NCBI GenBank assembly: GCA_943912255.1
Contig: CALTTP010000001.1
Span: forward strand, 186,001 to 250,000
Direction: 5' to 3'
DNA length: 64,000 bases
From: an uncultured Peptoniphilaceae bacterium
Lineage (GTDB): Bacteria > Bacillota > Clostridia > Tissierellales > Peptoniphilaceae
Shown one piece after another: positions 1 through 8,305 of the stretch (within the stretch, counting starts at the first letter, position 1; each line of letters starts with the position of its first letter). Position numbers and translations under genes: made by a program. Under the pieces are notes generated by a model. It saw nothing but the letters and a program-made list of their open reading frames with translations, was not told where the DNA came from and did not search any database.

Positions 1-455
1 CTTCCAATTTAATTGGAAAGTTCAAGTCTGCAACTCCTGGAAAAATAATTGGAATTTATGGAGTTATGAGAGGAATCTTTGGTGCCTTTAACGTAGGATT
101 TGGTGGTGTAGCAGGTTTTGTTAGACCTATAATCATGCCAATGGCTCAAGGTGCAATTGAGACTAATGAAGGTCATGTAGATGAGCTTTATTTGGATAAG
201 GTTAAAGGAATGGCATCCGGTATGGAAAATATTATTTGGTTTTTCACTCAAGTGCTATTTGTTGGAGGATCTGGAGCTCTTTTAGTTCAAGGAACATTAA
301 AATCCCTAGGATATGATGTAGAATTAATAGAACTTGCAAAGGTTGAAGTTCCAGTAGCTCTATTTGCAGTTATCTTCACTGTAGGATATTACATCTTAAG
401 GGACAATAGACTTAGAAAGAAATTTTATGGTTCAAATAGCAAGGAGGTGGCATAA
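1..455 (+). CDS. DUF969 family membrane protein, C-terminal part
   Basis: The gene starts before the window, and its open frame is read from base 3 to a TAA at 453-455. The visible part is hydrophobic, with a glycine-rich stretch (GAFNVGFGGVAGFVRP), at least two further membrane segments and a short basic tail (RDNRLRKKF). DUF969 proteins are inner-membrane proteins that nearly always sit next to DUF979 and a pyroglutamyl peptidase, as here. A role in taking up or handling pyroglutamate or its peptides is inferred from that context only. The stop overlaps the next start by one base (TAATG), indicating translational coupling. An AAGGAGG ribosome binding site for the next gene lies inside this gene's end. 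Confidence 0.8.
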   Translation, partial: SNLIGKFKSATPGKIIGIYGVMRGIFGAFNVGFGGVAGFVRPIIMPMAQGAIETNEGHVDELYLDKVKGMASGMENIIWFFTQVLFVGGSGALLVQGTLKSLGYDVELIELAKVEVPVALFAVIFTVGYYILRDNRLRKKFYGSNSKEVA

Positions 456-1405
456 TGGGTTTAGAATTTTTCACCTCTGCTGATGTCACTTTAGGTCAAA
501 AAATCTTAGAAATTATATATGTCATCATAGGTTTGATTTCCATGTATACGGGTATTAAAAATTTGAAGGATGATGAAAATCCTGAAAAATTTGGAACATT
601 TTTATTTTGGTTTACACAAGGTATTGTAATTGCCTTTGGAAGATTTATTCCAAATACAGTCAATGGTATATTGATAATCATCATGGTTATTCCTGCAATT
701 ATAGGTAAAGTGAAATCAGGTAAGGACAGTTCACCAACCCATGAAGAAGTAACTACTGCCTTTGATAAAATAGGTATGAAAATATTTATACCTGCATTGG
801 CAATAGGGGTATTTGCTGTAGGATTTGCCCTTTTTACGGATTTAGGAGCTTTGGTTGGAGTAGGAGCTGGTATTTTAGCAAGTATGATAATCCTAATGAT
901 CTATTCAAAGGATAATACTTTTTCAGTCTTCTTAAAGGATTCAGAAAGACTTTTATCACAAGTTGGACCATTGTCCACCCTTCCTATGCTACTAGCTTCC
1001 CTAGGTGGAGTTTTTACAGCTGCAGGAGTAGGAGAAGTTATAGCCAATATAGTTGGTAGGATAATCCCAGAAGGTAATGTAAATATGGGTATTATCGTAT
1101 ATGCTCTTGGAATGATGTTATTTACCATGATTATGGGAAATGCCTATGCAGCCATTACAGTTATGACAGTAGGTATAGGAGGACCTTTCGTATTAGCTCA
1201 TGGTGCTAACCCTGCACTAGTAGGGATGTTGGCTTTGACCTGTGGATACTGTGGAACTCTTTTAACCCCTATGGCGGCTAACTTCAACATTGTCCCAGTT
1301 GCTCTATTGGAGATGAAGGACAACTCTGGAGTTATTAAAGCCCAAGTCATACCAGCTTTAGTGATGATAGTGTTCCAAATTGCTTATATGATAATGTTTA
1401 AGTAG
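455..1405 (+). CDS. DUF979 family membrane protein
   Basis: A 316-residue polytopic membrane protein with about 8-9 hydrophobic segments. The sequence and the order DUF969-DUF979-pcp match the DUF979 family, a permease-like partner of DUF969 in Firmicutes. The conserved C-terminal half carries GNAYAAITVMTVGIGGPFV and then a Cys/Gly-rich stretch (LTCGYCGTLLTPMAANFN), which looks like a substrate or ion path. Start ATG at 455 follows AAGGAGG at good spacing and overlaps the upstream stop by one base. No biochemical function is established to my knowledge. Uptake of pyroglutamyl peptides or pyroglutamate is a context inference. Confidence 0.85.
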   Translation: MGLEFFTSADVTLGQKILEIIYVIIGLISMYTGIKNLKDDENPEKFGTFLFWFTQGIVIAFGRFIPNTVNGILIIIMVIPAIIGKVKSGKDSSPTHEEVTTAFDKIGMKIFIPALAIGVFAVGFALFTDLGALVGVGAGILASMIILMIYSKDNTFSVFLKDSERLLSQVGPLSTLPMLLASLGGVFTAAGVGEVIANIVGRIIPEGNVNMGIIVYALGMMLFTMIMGNAYAAITVMTVGIGGPFVLAHGANPALVGMLALTCGYCGTLLTPMAANFNIVPVALLEMKDNSGVIKAQVIPALVMIVFQIAYMIMFK

Positions 1406-1451
1406 AATTGTAGTTTAAGATTCATAGAACTTTTATAGAAAGGTGAGATAT

Positions 1452-2099
1452 ATGAAGATATTAGTTACAGGTTTTGACCCTTTTGGGGGAGAGAGTATTA
1501 ACCCAGCCTATGAGGCGGTTAAGGAGCTTCCAGATCAAATTCAAGGGGCTACTATAATAAAAAAAGAAATACCAACAGAATTTAAAAGAAGTGGAGAAGT
1601 TTTAAAAGAACTTGCCTTAGAATATAAACCCGATGTGATTCTCTGTGTCGGACAAGCAGGGGGAAGATCAGGTATAACAGTGGAAAGAGTAGCAATTAAT
1701 TTAGCAGAAGCAAGAATTGCCGACAATGTTGGATTCCAACCTTCAGATATGGAGATAATTGAAGGAGGTAAACCAGCATATTTTGCTACAATTCCAGTTA
1801 AGAATATGGTAGAAAAAATACGTGAAAGAGGATTACAGGGAAATATTTCCTACACTGCAGGAACTTTTGTATGTAATTCCATTATGTACAATGCCTTGGC
1901 AATTGCTGAAAAGGAAGTGCCAGGAGCTAAGGCTGGATTTATCCATGTACCTTTTTTACCGGAACAAGTTACTTCGAAGGTAGAAGGAACTCCTTCAATG
2001 AGTAAGGAATCCATAACTGCAGGACTTCAAGCTGCAATTGAAGCCATTATAGAATATGATGGTGAACAAGCAGATATAAAAGTTGGAGAAACTCATTAA
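1452..2099 (+). CDS. pcp: pyroglutamyl-peptidase I (pyrrolidone-carboxylate peptidase)
   Basis: Cytoplasmic cysteine peptidase of family C15 that removes N-terminal pyroglutamate from peptides. The N-terminus MKILVTGFDPFGGESINPA is diagnostic. The catalytic Glu region (GQAGGRSGITVERVAIN), the Cys region (AGTFVCNSIMYN) and the His region (AGFIHVPFLPEQ) are all present. At 215 residues the length matches the family. I chose ATG 1452 because AGGTGA lies 5 bases upstream. A GTG nine bases earlier (1443) is in frame but overlaps that ribosome binding site. It is the last gene of the DUF969-DUF979-pcp operon and is followed by a strong terminator. Confidence 0.96.
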   Translation: MKILVTGFDPFGGESINPAYEAVKELPDQIQGATIIKKEIPTEFKRSGEVLKELALEYKPDVILCVGQAGGRSGITVERVAINLAEARIADNVGFQPSDMEIIEGGKPAYFATIPVKNMVEKIRERGLQGNISYTAGTFVCNSIMYNALAIAEKEVPGAKAGFIHVPFLPEQVTSKVEGTPSMSKESITAGLQAAIEAIIEYDGEQADIKVGETH

Positions 2100-2114
2100 T
2101 ATTAAAATATTGAA

Positions 2115-2155
2115 GCCGTTGGGGATAGGACTAGTAATATCCCTAACGGCTTTTT
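2115..2155 (+). terminator. Rho-independent terminator of the DUF969-DUF979-pcp operon
   Basis: A 12-bp stem (GCCGTTGGGGAT with ATCCCTAACGGC, one G-T pair) closes a 12-base loop and is followed directly by TTTTT. It begins 15 bases after the pcp stop. Confidence 0.92.
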
Positions 2156-2161
2156 AATTGG

Positions 2162-2190
2162 AAAAAAAAGAGAGGCCTAATAATTAGGCC
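2162..2190 (-). terminator. Terminator of the minus-strand ABC operon
   Basis: Read on the minus strand, a 7-bp stem (GGCCTAA/TTAGGCC, 3-base loop) is followed within a few bases by a run of eight T (plus-strand A at 2162-2169). It lies just beyond the permease stop at 2217. Confidence 0.85.
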
Positions 2191-2216
2191 CCTCAAAAAA
2201 AGGAATTTCTTGTAAG

Positions 2217-3524
2217 CTATTCAGTTCGGATTGCATCTATGGCTGAGATTTTAGTTGCTCTTAATGCAGGTATTAGACCAGATAATAGTCCGATTAATGC
2301 AGAGAACATAGCTGAAACTCCCATTAGCCATAGGGGAATGTATGAGCTCATGCCCATTCCACCTTCTGATGGATCCAGACCTGTCTTAAATAGGTATTTA
2401 TTTAGCAGGTAGGAAACTAAAAGAGAAAATGCAATTCCCAGGACTCCTCCAATAAAACCTACCAGGGTAGATTCTATAAGGAAGATATCCCTAATATTTT
2501 TTATAGATGCGCCAACAACCTTCATAATACCAATCTCTCTAGTTCTTTCGTAGATTGACATAATCATCGTGTTGGCAATACCAATAGCGGCAACTAAAAG
2601 GGCAACAGCCCCAATTGCACCGAAAACTCTTTGTACGGTCTTAACTTGATCTTGCATACTCTCGTTGAACTCAAGATTTGATTCTGTAAAATATCCCATC
2701 TCTTGAAATTCATCTTGTAGAGGCTTTACATCTTCCAACTCCTTGGCTTTAACCATTACATAGGAGTAGGGTATGTCCCTTTCCGATATTTTCTTTGGTT
2801 TTTCATCGCCGTATAAGTTTAGCTCTCTTGATTCCATAAATAATTTTTTAGCCGTTTTATAGTTTACAAATATCTCCGGCATGTAGATGTCACGACCCAC
2901 CATTTTGCCAATGGGTTTTAGTTTATAGTCAATATAAGTCTTTTTGCCGCTTTCAATCTCAACTTGCATGTCCTTATAGCCTATACGTAAAATTGGCTTT
3001 TCCTTTAATAGATCGATATTTTCTAAAGGTTCTCCTGTTCGTTCGTTGTAAAAATTTATACTTGAATAGACAAATTCTAAATCTGAGTTTTGAGTTATAT
3101 TATTTCCCTCTTGAATCTTATAACCAAACTCTTCCATTTTATTTATATCTACACCTTTAATAGGAGCATAGGTAGAGAGGTTTTTTAAAATCAGATTTCC
3201 ATCGTTCACTTCAATAACAGGAAAGACGTCTTTGACTTTATCCATGGCCTCAAAACTCTTTATCTTGGCTTCATTTAACTCCTTGGCCTTATTGCCTTGA
3301 GGGTTTTCCCCATAGTAATTCTGGTCGGATCTAACGGTGATATTTGTCAGTCCTCCCATGCTTTTGATTAATTCCTCGTTGGACCGTTGCATTCCCAAGC
3401 CGAAACTAAGCATTAGAATAATAAAGGAAGTTCCGATTAAAATGGATAGTACCGTTAGGATGGTTCTGAGTTTTCTTCTACCTAAATTTCTCAAACTAAA
3501 GATAAGAAGATCATTTAATCTCAT
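2217..3524 (-). CDS. MacB/FtsX-type ABC transporter permease
   Basis: A 435-residue permease with the MacB/LolC layout: an N-terminal cytoplasmic helix and TM1 (residues about 15-45, with FSLRNLGRRKLRTILTVLSI), a large extracellular domain (about 50-290), then three C-terminal membrane segments. The FtsX core is seen around residues 300-435 (VALLVAAIGIANTMIMSIYERT, IGIMKVVGA). Such permeases couple ATP hydrolysis to movement of an extracytoplasmic domain rather than classical import. Its start overlaps the upstream exported-protein gene by 4 bases (ATGA), so the two are coupled. It forms a three-gene system with the exported protein and the ATPase. The substrate is unknown; lipoprotein or peptide export, or envelope-stress signalling, are possible. 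Confidence 0.88.
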   Translation of the reverse strand: MRLNDLLIFSLRNLGRRKLRTILTVLSILIGTSFIILMLSFGLGMQRSNEELIKSMGGLTNITVRSDQNYYGENPQGNKAKELNEAKIKSFEAMDKVKDVFPVIEVNDGNLILKNLSTYAPIKGVDINKMEEFGYKIQEGNNITQNSDLEFVYSSINFYNERTGEPLENIDLLKEKPILRIGYKDMQVEIESGKKTYIDYKLKPIGKMVGRDIYMPEIFVNYKTAKKLFMESRELNLYGDEKPKKISERDIPYSYVMVKAKELEDVKPLQDEFQEMGYFTESNLEFNESMQDQVKTVQRVFGAIGAVALLVAAIGIANTMIMSIYERTREIGIMKVVGASIKNIRDIFLIESTLVGFIGGVLGIAFSLLVSYLLNKYLFKTGLDPSEGGMGMSSYIPLWLMGVSAMFSALIGLLSGLIPALRATKISAIDAIRTE

Positions 3525-5059
3525 AGCTGTAAATCTGAACCTTTCTTCTTTGCATCTCTCTTTTTCTTGACTATTATTCCGATTATCAGTCCTAGAATTA
3601 CAATTCCACCTAGGATAAATGGAAGTATTCCAAGGTTATTAGAGGAGTTTCCTTCATCTACTTCTGCTGGAACTTCAGTACTTTCCTCCATAGTAGATGC
3701 TTCTAAAGTGAAGGGCTTTTTCTCAGTATGACTTTGTCCTGTAGAATCTTCGTAACTAACAAGGACTTTACCATTTATAGTTCCCGATTCAGTAGGGATG
3801 ATAGTTGTTGAAAAGTGATCAGAAGCTCCAGGAGCAAAGTTTCCTACAAAGTAGTTACTGCTTCCATCTAAGGAGAACCCATCTCCTTGAACTTGTACCA
3901 TAAAATTAGATAAGGTGTCCTTACCTGTATTGAAAAAGTCCATATCCACTGTGGCAGGCTCACCAGACATTCCAGGGTTGGTAGTAACTTCGCCAAAGGA
4001 TACCTTGGCCTGTTGAACAACGGGTATACCGATTATCTCACTGGCTGTAAATTCGTTTCCCTCTTTATCTTCATATTCAAAGTTTGCAGTTATAACATAA
4101 TTTTGTGCTTGAGCATTAGGTACTACAGACATTTTCATAGATTTTGAAACTGATCTACCTGGGGCTATTTGGTTTATATAGAAGGTGTTTGAGCTTCCCA
4201 CAGGAATAAATACTGAACCCCCTACTGTTTCACCATTGGTTCCAGAACCACTAGGTTCATTGTTTAAGGAAATTTTTATATTCCTAACAGAATAAGTGGA
4301 ATTGGTGTTGAAAAAGCTCATATTTAAAGTGAACTCCTTTCCAGCCTCAACCATTTTGGGGGTTAAAGAATAATTGTCTATAATCAGTTTAGGTTTATTT
4401 TTAACAGATGGATTAGAATTATCTCCACCTTGTTCACCTCCCTGAATTGAATTGCTTTGTTCTTTTTCTTTGGTATTTTTAGCACTTATCATATTAAAAT
4501 CCCCGCCTTCATCCTTAGAATTTACATTATTTAATCCAGTATTATTATTTGTATCTCTATTAACTTTATTTGTATCCGTAGGTTTAGTTGAATTGTCATT
4601 TGTACTGGATACCTTTTTAAAATCTACGTCTTTAAAAGTTAAATCCGTTTTTAAGCTTAAATTGTCTTTTATCTTAGTTCCTAAAATTTCAACATTGTAA
4701 TTGTCCTTATCCAATTTTTCCAATGCCTTTAAATTAAATATAATAATGGCTTTATCGTCGTTTTTAGCCTTCTCAACTTTTGAACTAAGGACTTTAAAAC
4801 TAGAGTTGGGAACAATTGTAAAACAATATGTACTTAAAAGGTCATAATTCATGTTTTCCGGATAGATGGAGATTGTAAATTCAGTGTCCTTTTCAATGAA
4901 TTTTGGACAATTCTTACCTTCATCAACTCTTTGTTGGATTTTATATTCCCTTAATTGGATTTCACTTTTTTCTAATTCTTTTTTCTCACTGGCTAAAGAT
5001 AAATTTGACATAGCCAAAAGTGAAACGATTAATAAAATAGATAATAACTGTTTTTTCAT
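3521..5059 (-). CDS. exported, C-terminally anchored protein of a MacB-like ABC system
   Basis: 512 residues. A signal peptide (KKQLLSILLIVSLLAMSN) is followed by an extracellular domain of about 130 residues, then an Asn/Thr/Ser-rich linker (about 155-225). Two related beta-rich domains of the CARDB/COG1361 type come next, each with an FFNT motif (SFFNTNSTYSVRNI and DFFNTGKDTLSNF). A single C-terminal membrane helix (about 475-497) ends in a basic tail (KKKRDAKKK). The gene lies between the ATPase and permease genes and overlaps the permease by 4 bases. In MacAB systems this slot holds a periplasmic adaptor, so this protein may be the Gram-positive equivalent or a substrate-binding stalk. 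That role is inference. Confidence 0.75.
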   Translation of the reverse strand: MKKQLLSILLIVSLLAMSNLSLASEKKELEKSEIQLREYKIQQRVDEGKNCPKFIEKDTEFTISIYPENMNYDLLSTYCFTIVPNSSFKVLSSKVEKAKNDDKAIIIFNLKALEKLDKDNYNVEILGTKIKDNLSLKTDLTFKDVDFKKVSSTNDNSTKPTDTNKVNRDTNNNTGLNNVNSKDEGGDFNMISAKNTKEKEQSNSIQGGEQGGDNSNPSVKNKPKLIIDNYSLTPKMVEAGKEFTLNMSFFNTNSTYSVRNIKISLNNEPSGSGTNGETVGGSVFIPVGSSNTFYINQIAPGRSVSKSMKMSVVPNAQAQNYVITANFEYEDKEGNEFTASEIIGIPVVQQAKVSFGEVTTNPGMSGEPATVDMDFFNTGKDTLSNFMVQVQGDGFSLDGSSNYFVGNFAPGASDHFSTTIIPTESGTINGKVLVSYEDSTGQSHTEKKPFTLEASTMEESTEVPAEVDEGNSSNNLGILPFILGGIVILGLIIGIIVKKKRDAKKKGSDLQL

Positions 5060-5069
5060 AGCTACCTTC

Positions 5070-5753
5070 CTAAAATTTACTATTAATTATCTTACCGTCT
5101 TCCATTTCTATAACTTTATTAGCATAGGCAGTAAGTTCTTCGTTATGAGTTACTATAATCATAGTTTGATTGTTTTTATGAATCATATCTGTGATTAAGT
5201 CCATAATTTTTTCTGAAGTATTAGAGTCCAAATTTCCCGTAGGTTCATCTGCAAAGATTATCTTTGGATTGTTGGCAAAAGCCCTGGCAATAGAGACCCT
5301 TTGCTGTTGTCCACCAGAGAGCTCCTTTGGTTTATGGTGAACTCTATCTTCAAGACCAACTTGTTTTAGAATATCAAAGGCTATTTTTTCTCTTTTTGAC
5401 TTTGAAATACCTTTAAAGGCAAGACCTAAGCTGACATTTTCCAAGGCTGTAAGTATGGGTAAAAGATTGTAGGACTGAAAGACAAAGCCTAGATTGAGTT
5501 GTCTGAAAGTAGTTAGATCCCTTTCATTAAATCTATTGATATGGTGATTTCCTATAATTATTTCCCCTTTGTCTATTTTTTCAAGGCCAGCTATACAGTT
5601 GAGTAAAGTCGATTTACCTGACCCAGACTTTCCAAGAATACAAAGGATATCCCCCTCTGAAAGGCTTAAGGATAAACCGTTTATTGCCTTAACAACGATA
5701 TCGCCCATTTTATAATATTTATAGATGTCTTTTATGGTTATAAGATTACGCAA
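5070..5753 (-). CDS. MacB/LolD-type ABC transporter ATP-binding protein
   Basis: 227-residue ATPase. It has Walker A GKSGSGKST, Q-loop FVFQSYNLLP, signature LSGGQQQRVSIARA, Walker B IIFADEPTGNLDS and H-loop IIVTHN. The DEPTGNLD form and short length are typical of the LolD/MacB/FtsE class. The start is TTG at 5753-5751 with AAAGGATG upstream, as no ATG exists until residue 16. It is the first gene of a minus-strand operon with the exported protein (10-base gap) and the permease. Confidence 0.92.
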   Translation of the reverse strand: MRNLITIKDIYKYYKMGDIVVKAINGLSLSLSEGDILCILGKSGSGKSTLLNCIAGLEKIDKGEIIIGNHHINRFNERDLTTFRQLNLGFVFQSYNLLPILTALENVSLGLAFKGISKSKREKIAFDILKQVGLEDRVHHKPKELSGGQQQRVSIARAFANNPKIIFADEPTGNLDSNTSEKIMDLITDMIHKNNQTMIIVTHNEELTAYANKVIEMEDGKIINSKF

Positions 5754-5786
5754 GATTTCACATCCTTTATCTTTTAAATTTATTTT

Positions 5787-5816
5787 ATCATAAAGTCAAG
5801 GTCTAAATTATTACAA
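5787..5816 (-). promoter_or_regulatory. Putative promoter of the MacB-like ABC operon
   Basis: On the minus strand, TTGTAA (plus 5811-5816) and TATGAT (plus 5787-5792) are spaced 18 bases apart, about 35 bases upstream of the TTG start. The -35 lies in a small direct repeat (TATTACAAAA twice, near 5808-5828). Confidence 0.5.
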
Positions 5817-5971
5817 AAATATTACAAAATTAACAGGGTTTTAGATAATTAAAATAACATATTAAAATATTAATCAAAGTATATGGGTTTTGAAATAGAA
5901 AAGAAATAGGGATAGTTACCTTGAAATACAAGTGAAATAAATGGGTATTAATTATAAAAGGAGAGGGTATA

Positions 5972-6553
5972 ATGGAGAAGGTAGTACTATATACGCGGCA
6001 ACATGAAAATTCTTTTTATGAATTACAAAATAAGGGAGTAATTACCAATAAGGAGATATATGTAAGATTACATATGGGAGATATTGCCCCTTACTTTATA
6101 GAAAAATATCGTACTTTTGTAAAAATGGCAGAGAATATTGTTGAAAGACCTACGGATATAGAATATCCCATATGGTGTTCTATTAGTAAGAGGAATTGTT
6201 TAAAGCCTGTTGACAAGGAATTGGTTTATGAAATCGAAGTGCCAAAAAGGGAAATTATATATTTTGATTCAGGAAAATGGGATTTTGTGTTAAACAACCT
6301 ATATATCCCTAAAGATAAAGAGGATGAAAGGGAATATAAGAGGGAAATTAAAAAATTAGGTGTAGATGATGAATTTAATTTTATACAGGGGAAGTATGAA
6401 GGCAAATTCCCAGAAATAGAAAAGAGAATAAGAGATTCTTGGATAAGAATTTTTGACATAGATCAATGGTCTGACTTTACAGTTCAGGCCAATATTTGGC
6501 AGATTAAAAAAGACTGGGTCCTAAGAATTATAAGGCCTGGAGAAAGTATTTGA
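5972..6553 (+). CDS. DUF3841 domain protein
   Basis: 193 residues, soluble and rich in Trp and charged residues. The N-terminus (VVLYTRQHENSFYELQNKG) and the WCSISKR and FDSGKWDFVLNN stretches match my memory of the DUF3841 family, found in Firmicutes and described without a known function. GGAGAGGG sits 6 bases before the ATG. The next gene begins 12 bases after the stop, so it probably leads an operon with the two ABC exporter genes, though no functional link is evident. Confidence 0.75.
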   Translation: MEKVVLYTRQHENSFYELQNKGVITNKEIYVRLHMGDIAPYFIEKYRTFVKMAENIVERPTDIEYPIWCSISKRNCLKPVDKELVYEIEVPKREIIYFDSGKWDFVLNNLYIPKDKEDEREYKREIKKLGVDDEFNFIQGKYEGKFPEIEKRIRDSWIRIFDIDQWSDFTVQANIWQIKKDWVLRIIRPGESI

Positions 6554-6565
6554 GAAGGTGATTAG

Positions 6566-8305
6566 TTGTTTAAAGAGTTTAGATGGTTTATAAATTCCTA
6601 TAAGAGAAATCTACTCTTTGGGATTGTTTTTTTACTATTAAGCGATATAGCAGGGATTTTTCCACCCTATTTAATTGGAGAATTAACGGATAAGATTTTT
6701 GAAAACACCATAGATTTAGATACCTTTATTAAATTTGTTGCCCTATTGGCAGGTGTTGTTATATTAAAATATTTCTTAGCTATGGGATGGTCCTTTTTCA
6801 TTCATAGGGGAGGAAATGAAATAGAGTTACGCCTTCGAGATATGTTAATGGGCAAGTTTTTGAACCAATCCATGGAGTTTTTCGAAGAGAATTCTACAGG
6901 ATCTTTAATGGGTAAGTCCACAAATGATATTACAGCTGTAAGTGATATGATTGGATTTGGAACTCTAGCTATGTTTGATGCTACGGTATACCCACTATTT
7001 ATATTAATTGTCATGATTATTTCTGTAAGTTGGAAACTTACCCTGGCAACTATAATTCCCATACCCCTATTAGCCATACTAGTGAAGATTTTAGGAGATA
7101 AAATTTATAATAAGTTTGAAAAAGCCCAACAGGCCTTTGATAAATTAAATAGCTTCGTCCTGGAAGATGTTGTAGGAATAAGAATTATCAATGTATTTAA
7201 TCTGCAAAGGGCAAGAAGGGAAATGTTTGGAGAAAAGGGTCAGGAATTAAAGGATAAAAACTTAGAAGTTGCTAAGTATAGAGCTTTTTTTAGGCCAATA
7301 GATTTAATAATAACCGCAATTTCCTTTTCTATTGCAATTTTTTATGGTTCTGTTTTGATAAATCGAGGAGAGATATCCATTGGAAAGTTGGTCTCCTTTA
7401 CTTTTTATCTTAATATGTTGATTTGGCCTATGTTTGCCTTAGGAAATTTTATAAATATTAAGAATCAAGCAACTGCCTCTATGCATAGAATTCAAGAGGT
7501 TTTAGATTATGAAGAGGAGATTGTAGACAGGGAAGATGCAATTGATATGATTGAAAATCCTTCGATTGCATTTAAAAACTTTTCCTTTAAATACCCGGAT
7601 TCAGACTATATTTTAAAGGATATAGATTTGGAAATTCCCTATGGTTCATTCTTAGGGGTTTTAGGAAAGACGGGTTCTGGGAAAAGTACCCTTTTAAAGC
7701 AGCTTTTGAAGTACTATAAGACGGATTTTTCTTCTATATTGGTCAATGGAAGACCTTTAGATGACTATACAACTAGGGCCATTCGAGAAACTACCGGGTA
7801 TGTACCTCAAAAGCATATGATATTTTCCAAGACAATTAAAGAAAATATTATGCTTTCCAAACCTACAGCTACAGAAGAGGAGTTACAAAAGGCCATAGAA
7901 ATGGCAGACTTTAAAAAGGATATTAAAGATCTTCCATTGGGACTGGATACTCTTTGTGGTGAAAGGGGCGTTTCTCTATCAGGAGGCCAAAAACAAAGAA
8001 TTGGAATAGCTAGAGCCTTTTTAAAGAATCCGGAAATTTTAATTTTAGATGATGCCATGTCTGCTGTTGATGGTAAAACCGAGAGAAATATTATAAACAA
8101 TATAAATAGCAGAAAAGATCAGGGCACCATTATTTTAGCATGTCATAGAATAAGTCAAGTAATGAACATGGATCATATTATCGTTTTAGAAGATGGAAAG
8201 ATCATGGAACAGGGAAGTCATTCTGAACTTATGAAATTAGATGGATGGTATGCTACTCAATTTGTTAGACAGATGGCAGGGGGTAGATATAGTGAAGAAC
8301 AATAA
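6566..8305 (+). CDS. ABC exporter half-transporter (membrane domain plus ATPase), first of a pair
   Basis: 579 residues: an ABC_membrane domain with six helices (about 15-300) and an ATPase domain (about 330-570). The ATPase has Walker A GKTGSGKST, signature SLSGGQKQR and Walker B ILILDDAMSAVDG. In Walker B the residue after the Asp pair is Ala (DDA) in place of the usual catalytic Glu. This marks the degenerate-site subunit of heterodimeric exporters (YheI/BmrC/TM287-like), so only one of the two ATP sites should be fully active. The start is TTG 6566, preceded by GAAGGTGA. The reading frame overlaps the second subunit by 14 bases. The substrate is unknown; multidrug or peptide export is typical. 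Confidence 0.9.
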   Translation: MFKEFRWFINSYKRNLLFGIVFLLLSDIAGIFPPYLIGELTDKIFENTIDLDTFIKFVALLAGVVILKYFLAMGWSFFIHRGGNEIELRLRDMLMGKFLNQSMEFFEENSTGSLMGKSTNDITAVSDMIGFGTLAMFDATVYPLFILIVMIISVSWKLTLATIIPIPLLAILVKILGDKIYNKFEKAQQAFDKLNSFVLEDVVGIRIINVFNLQRARREMFGEKGQELKDKNLEVAKYRAFFRPIDLIITAISFSIAIFYGSVLINRGEISIGKLVSFTFYLNMLIWPMFALGNFINIKNQATASMHRIQEVLDYEEEIVDREDAIDMIENPSIAFKNFSFKYPDSDYILKDIDLEIPYGSFLGVLGKTGSGKSTLLKQLLKYYKTDFSSILVNGRPLDDYTTRAIRETTGYVPQKHMIFSKTIKENIMLSKPTATEEELQKAIEMADFKKDIKDLPLGLDTLCGERGVSLSGGQKQRIGIARAFLKNPEILILDDAMSAVDGKTERNIINNINSRKDQGTIILACHRISQVMNMDHIIVLEDGKIMEQGSHSELMKLDGWYATQFVRQMAGGRYSEEQ

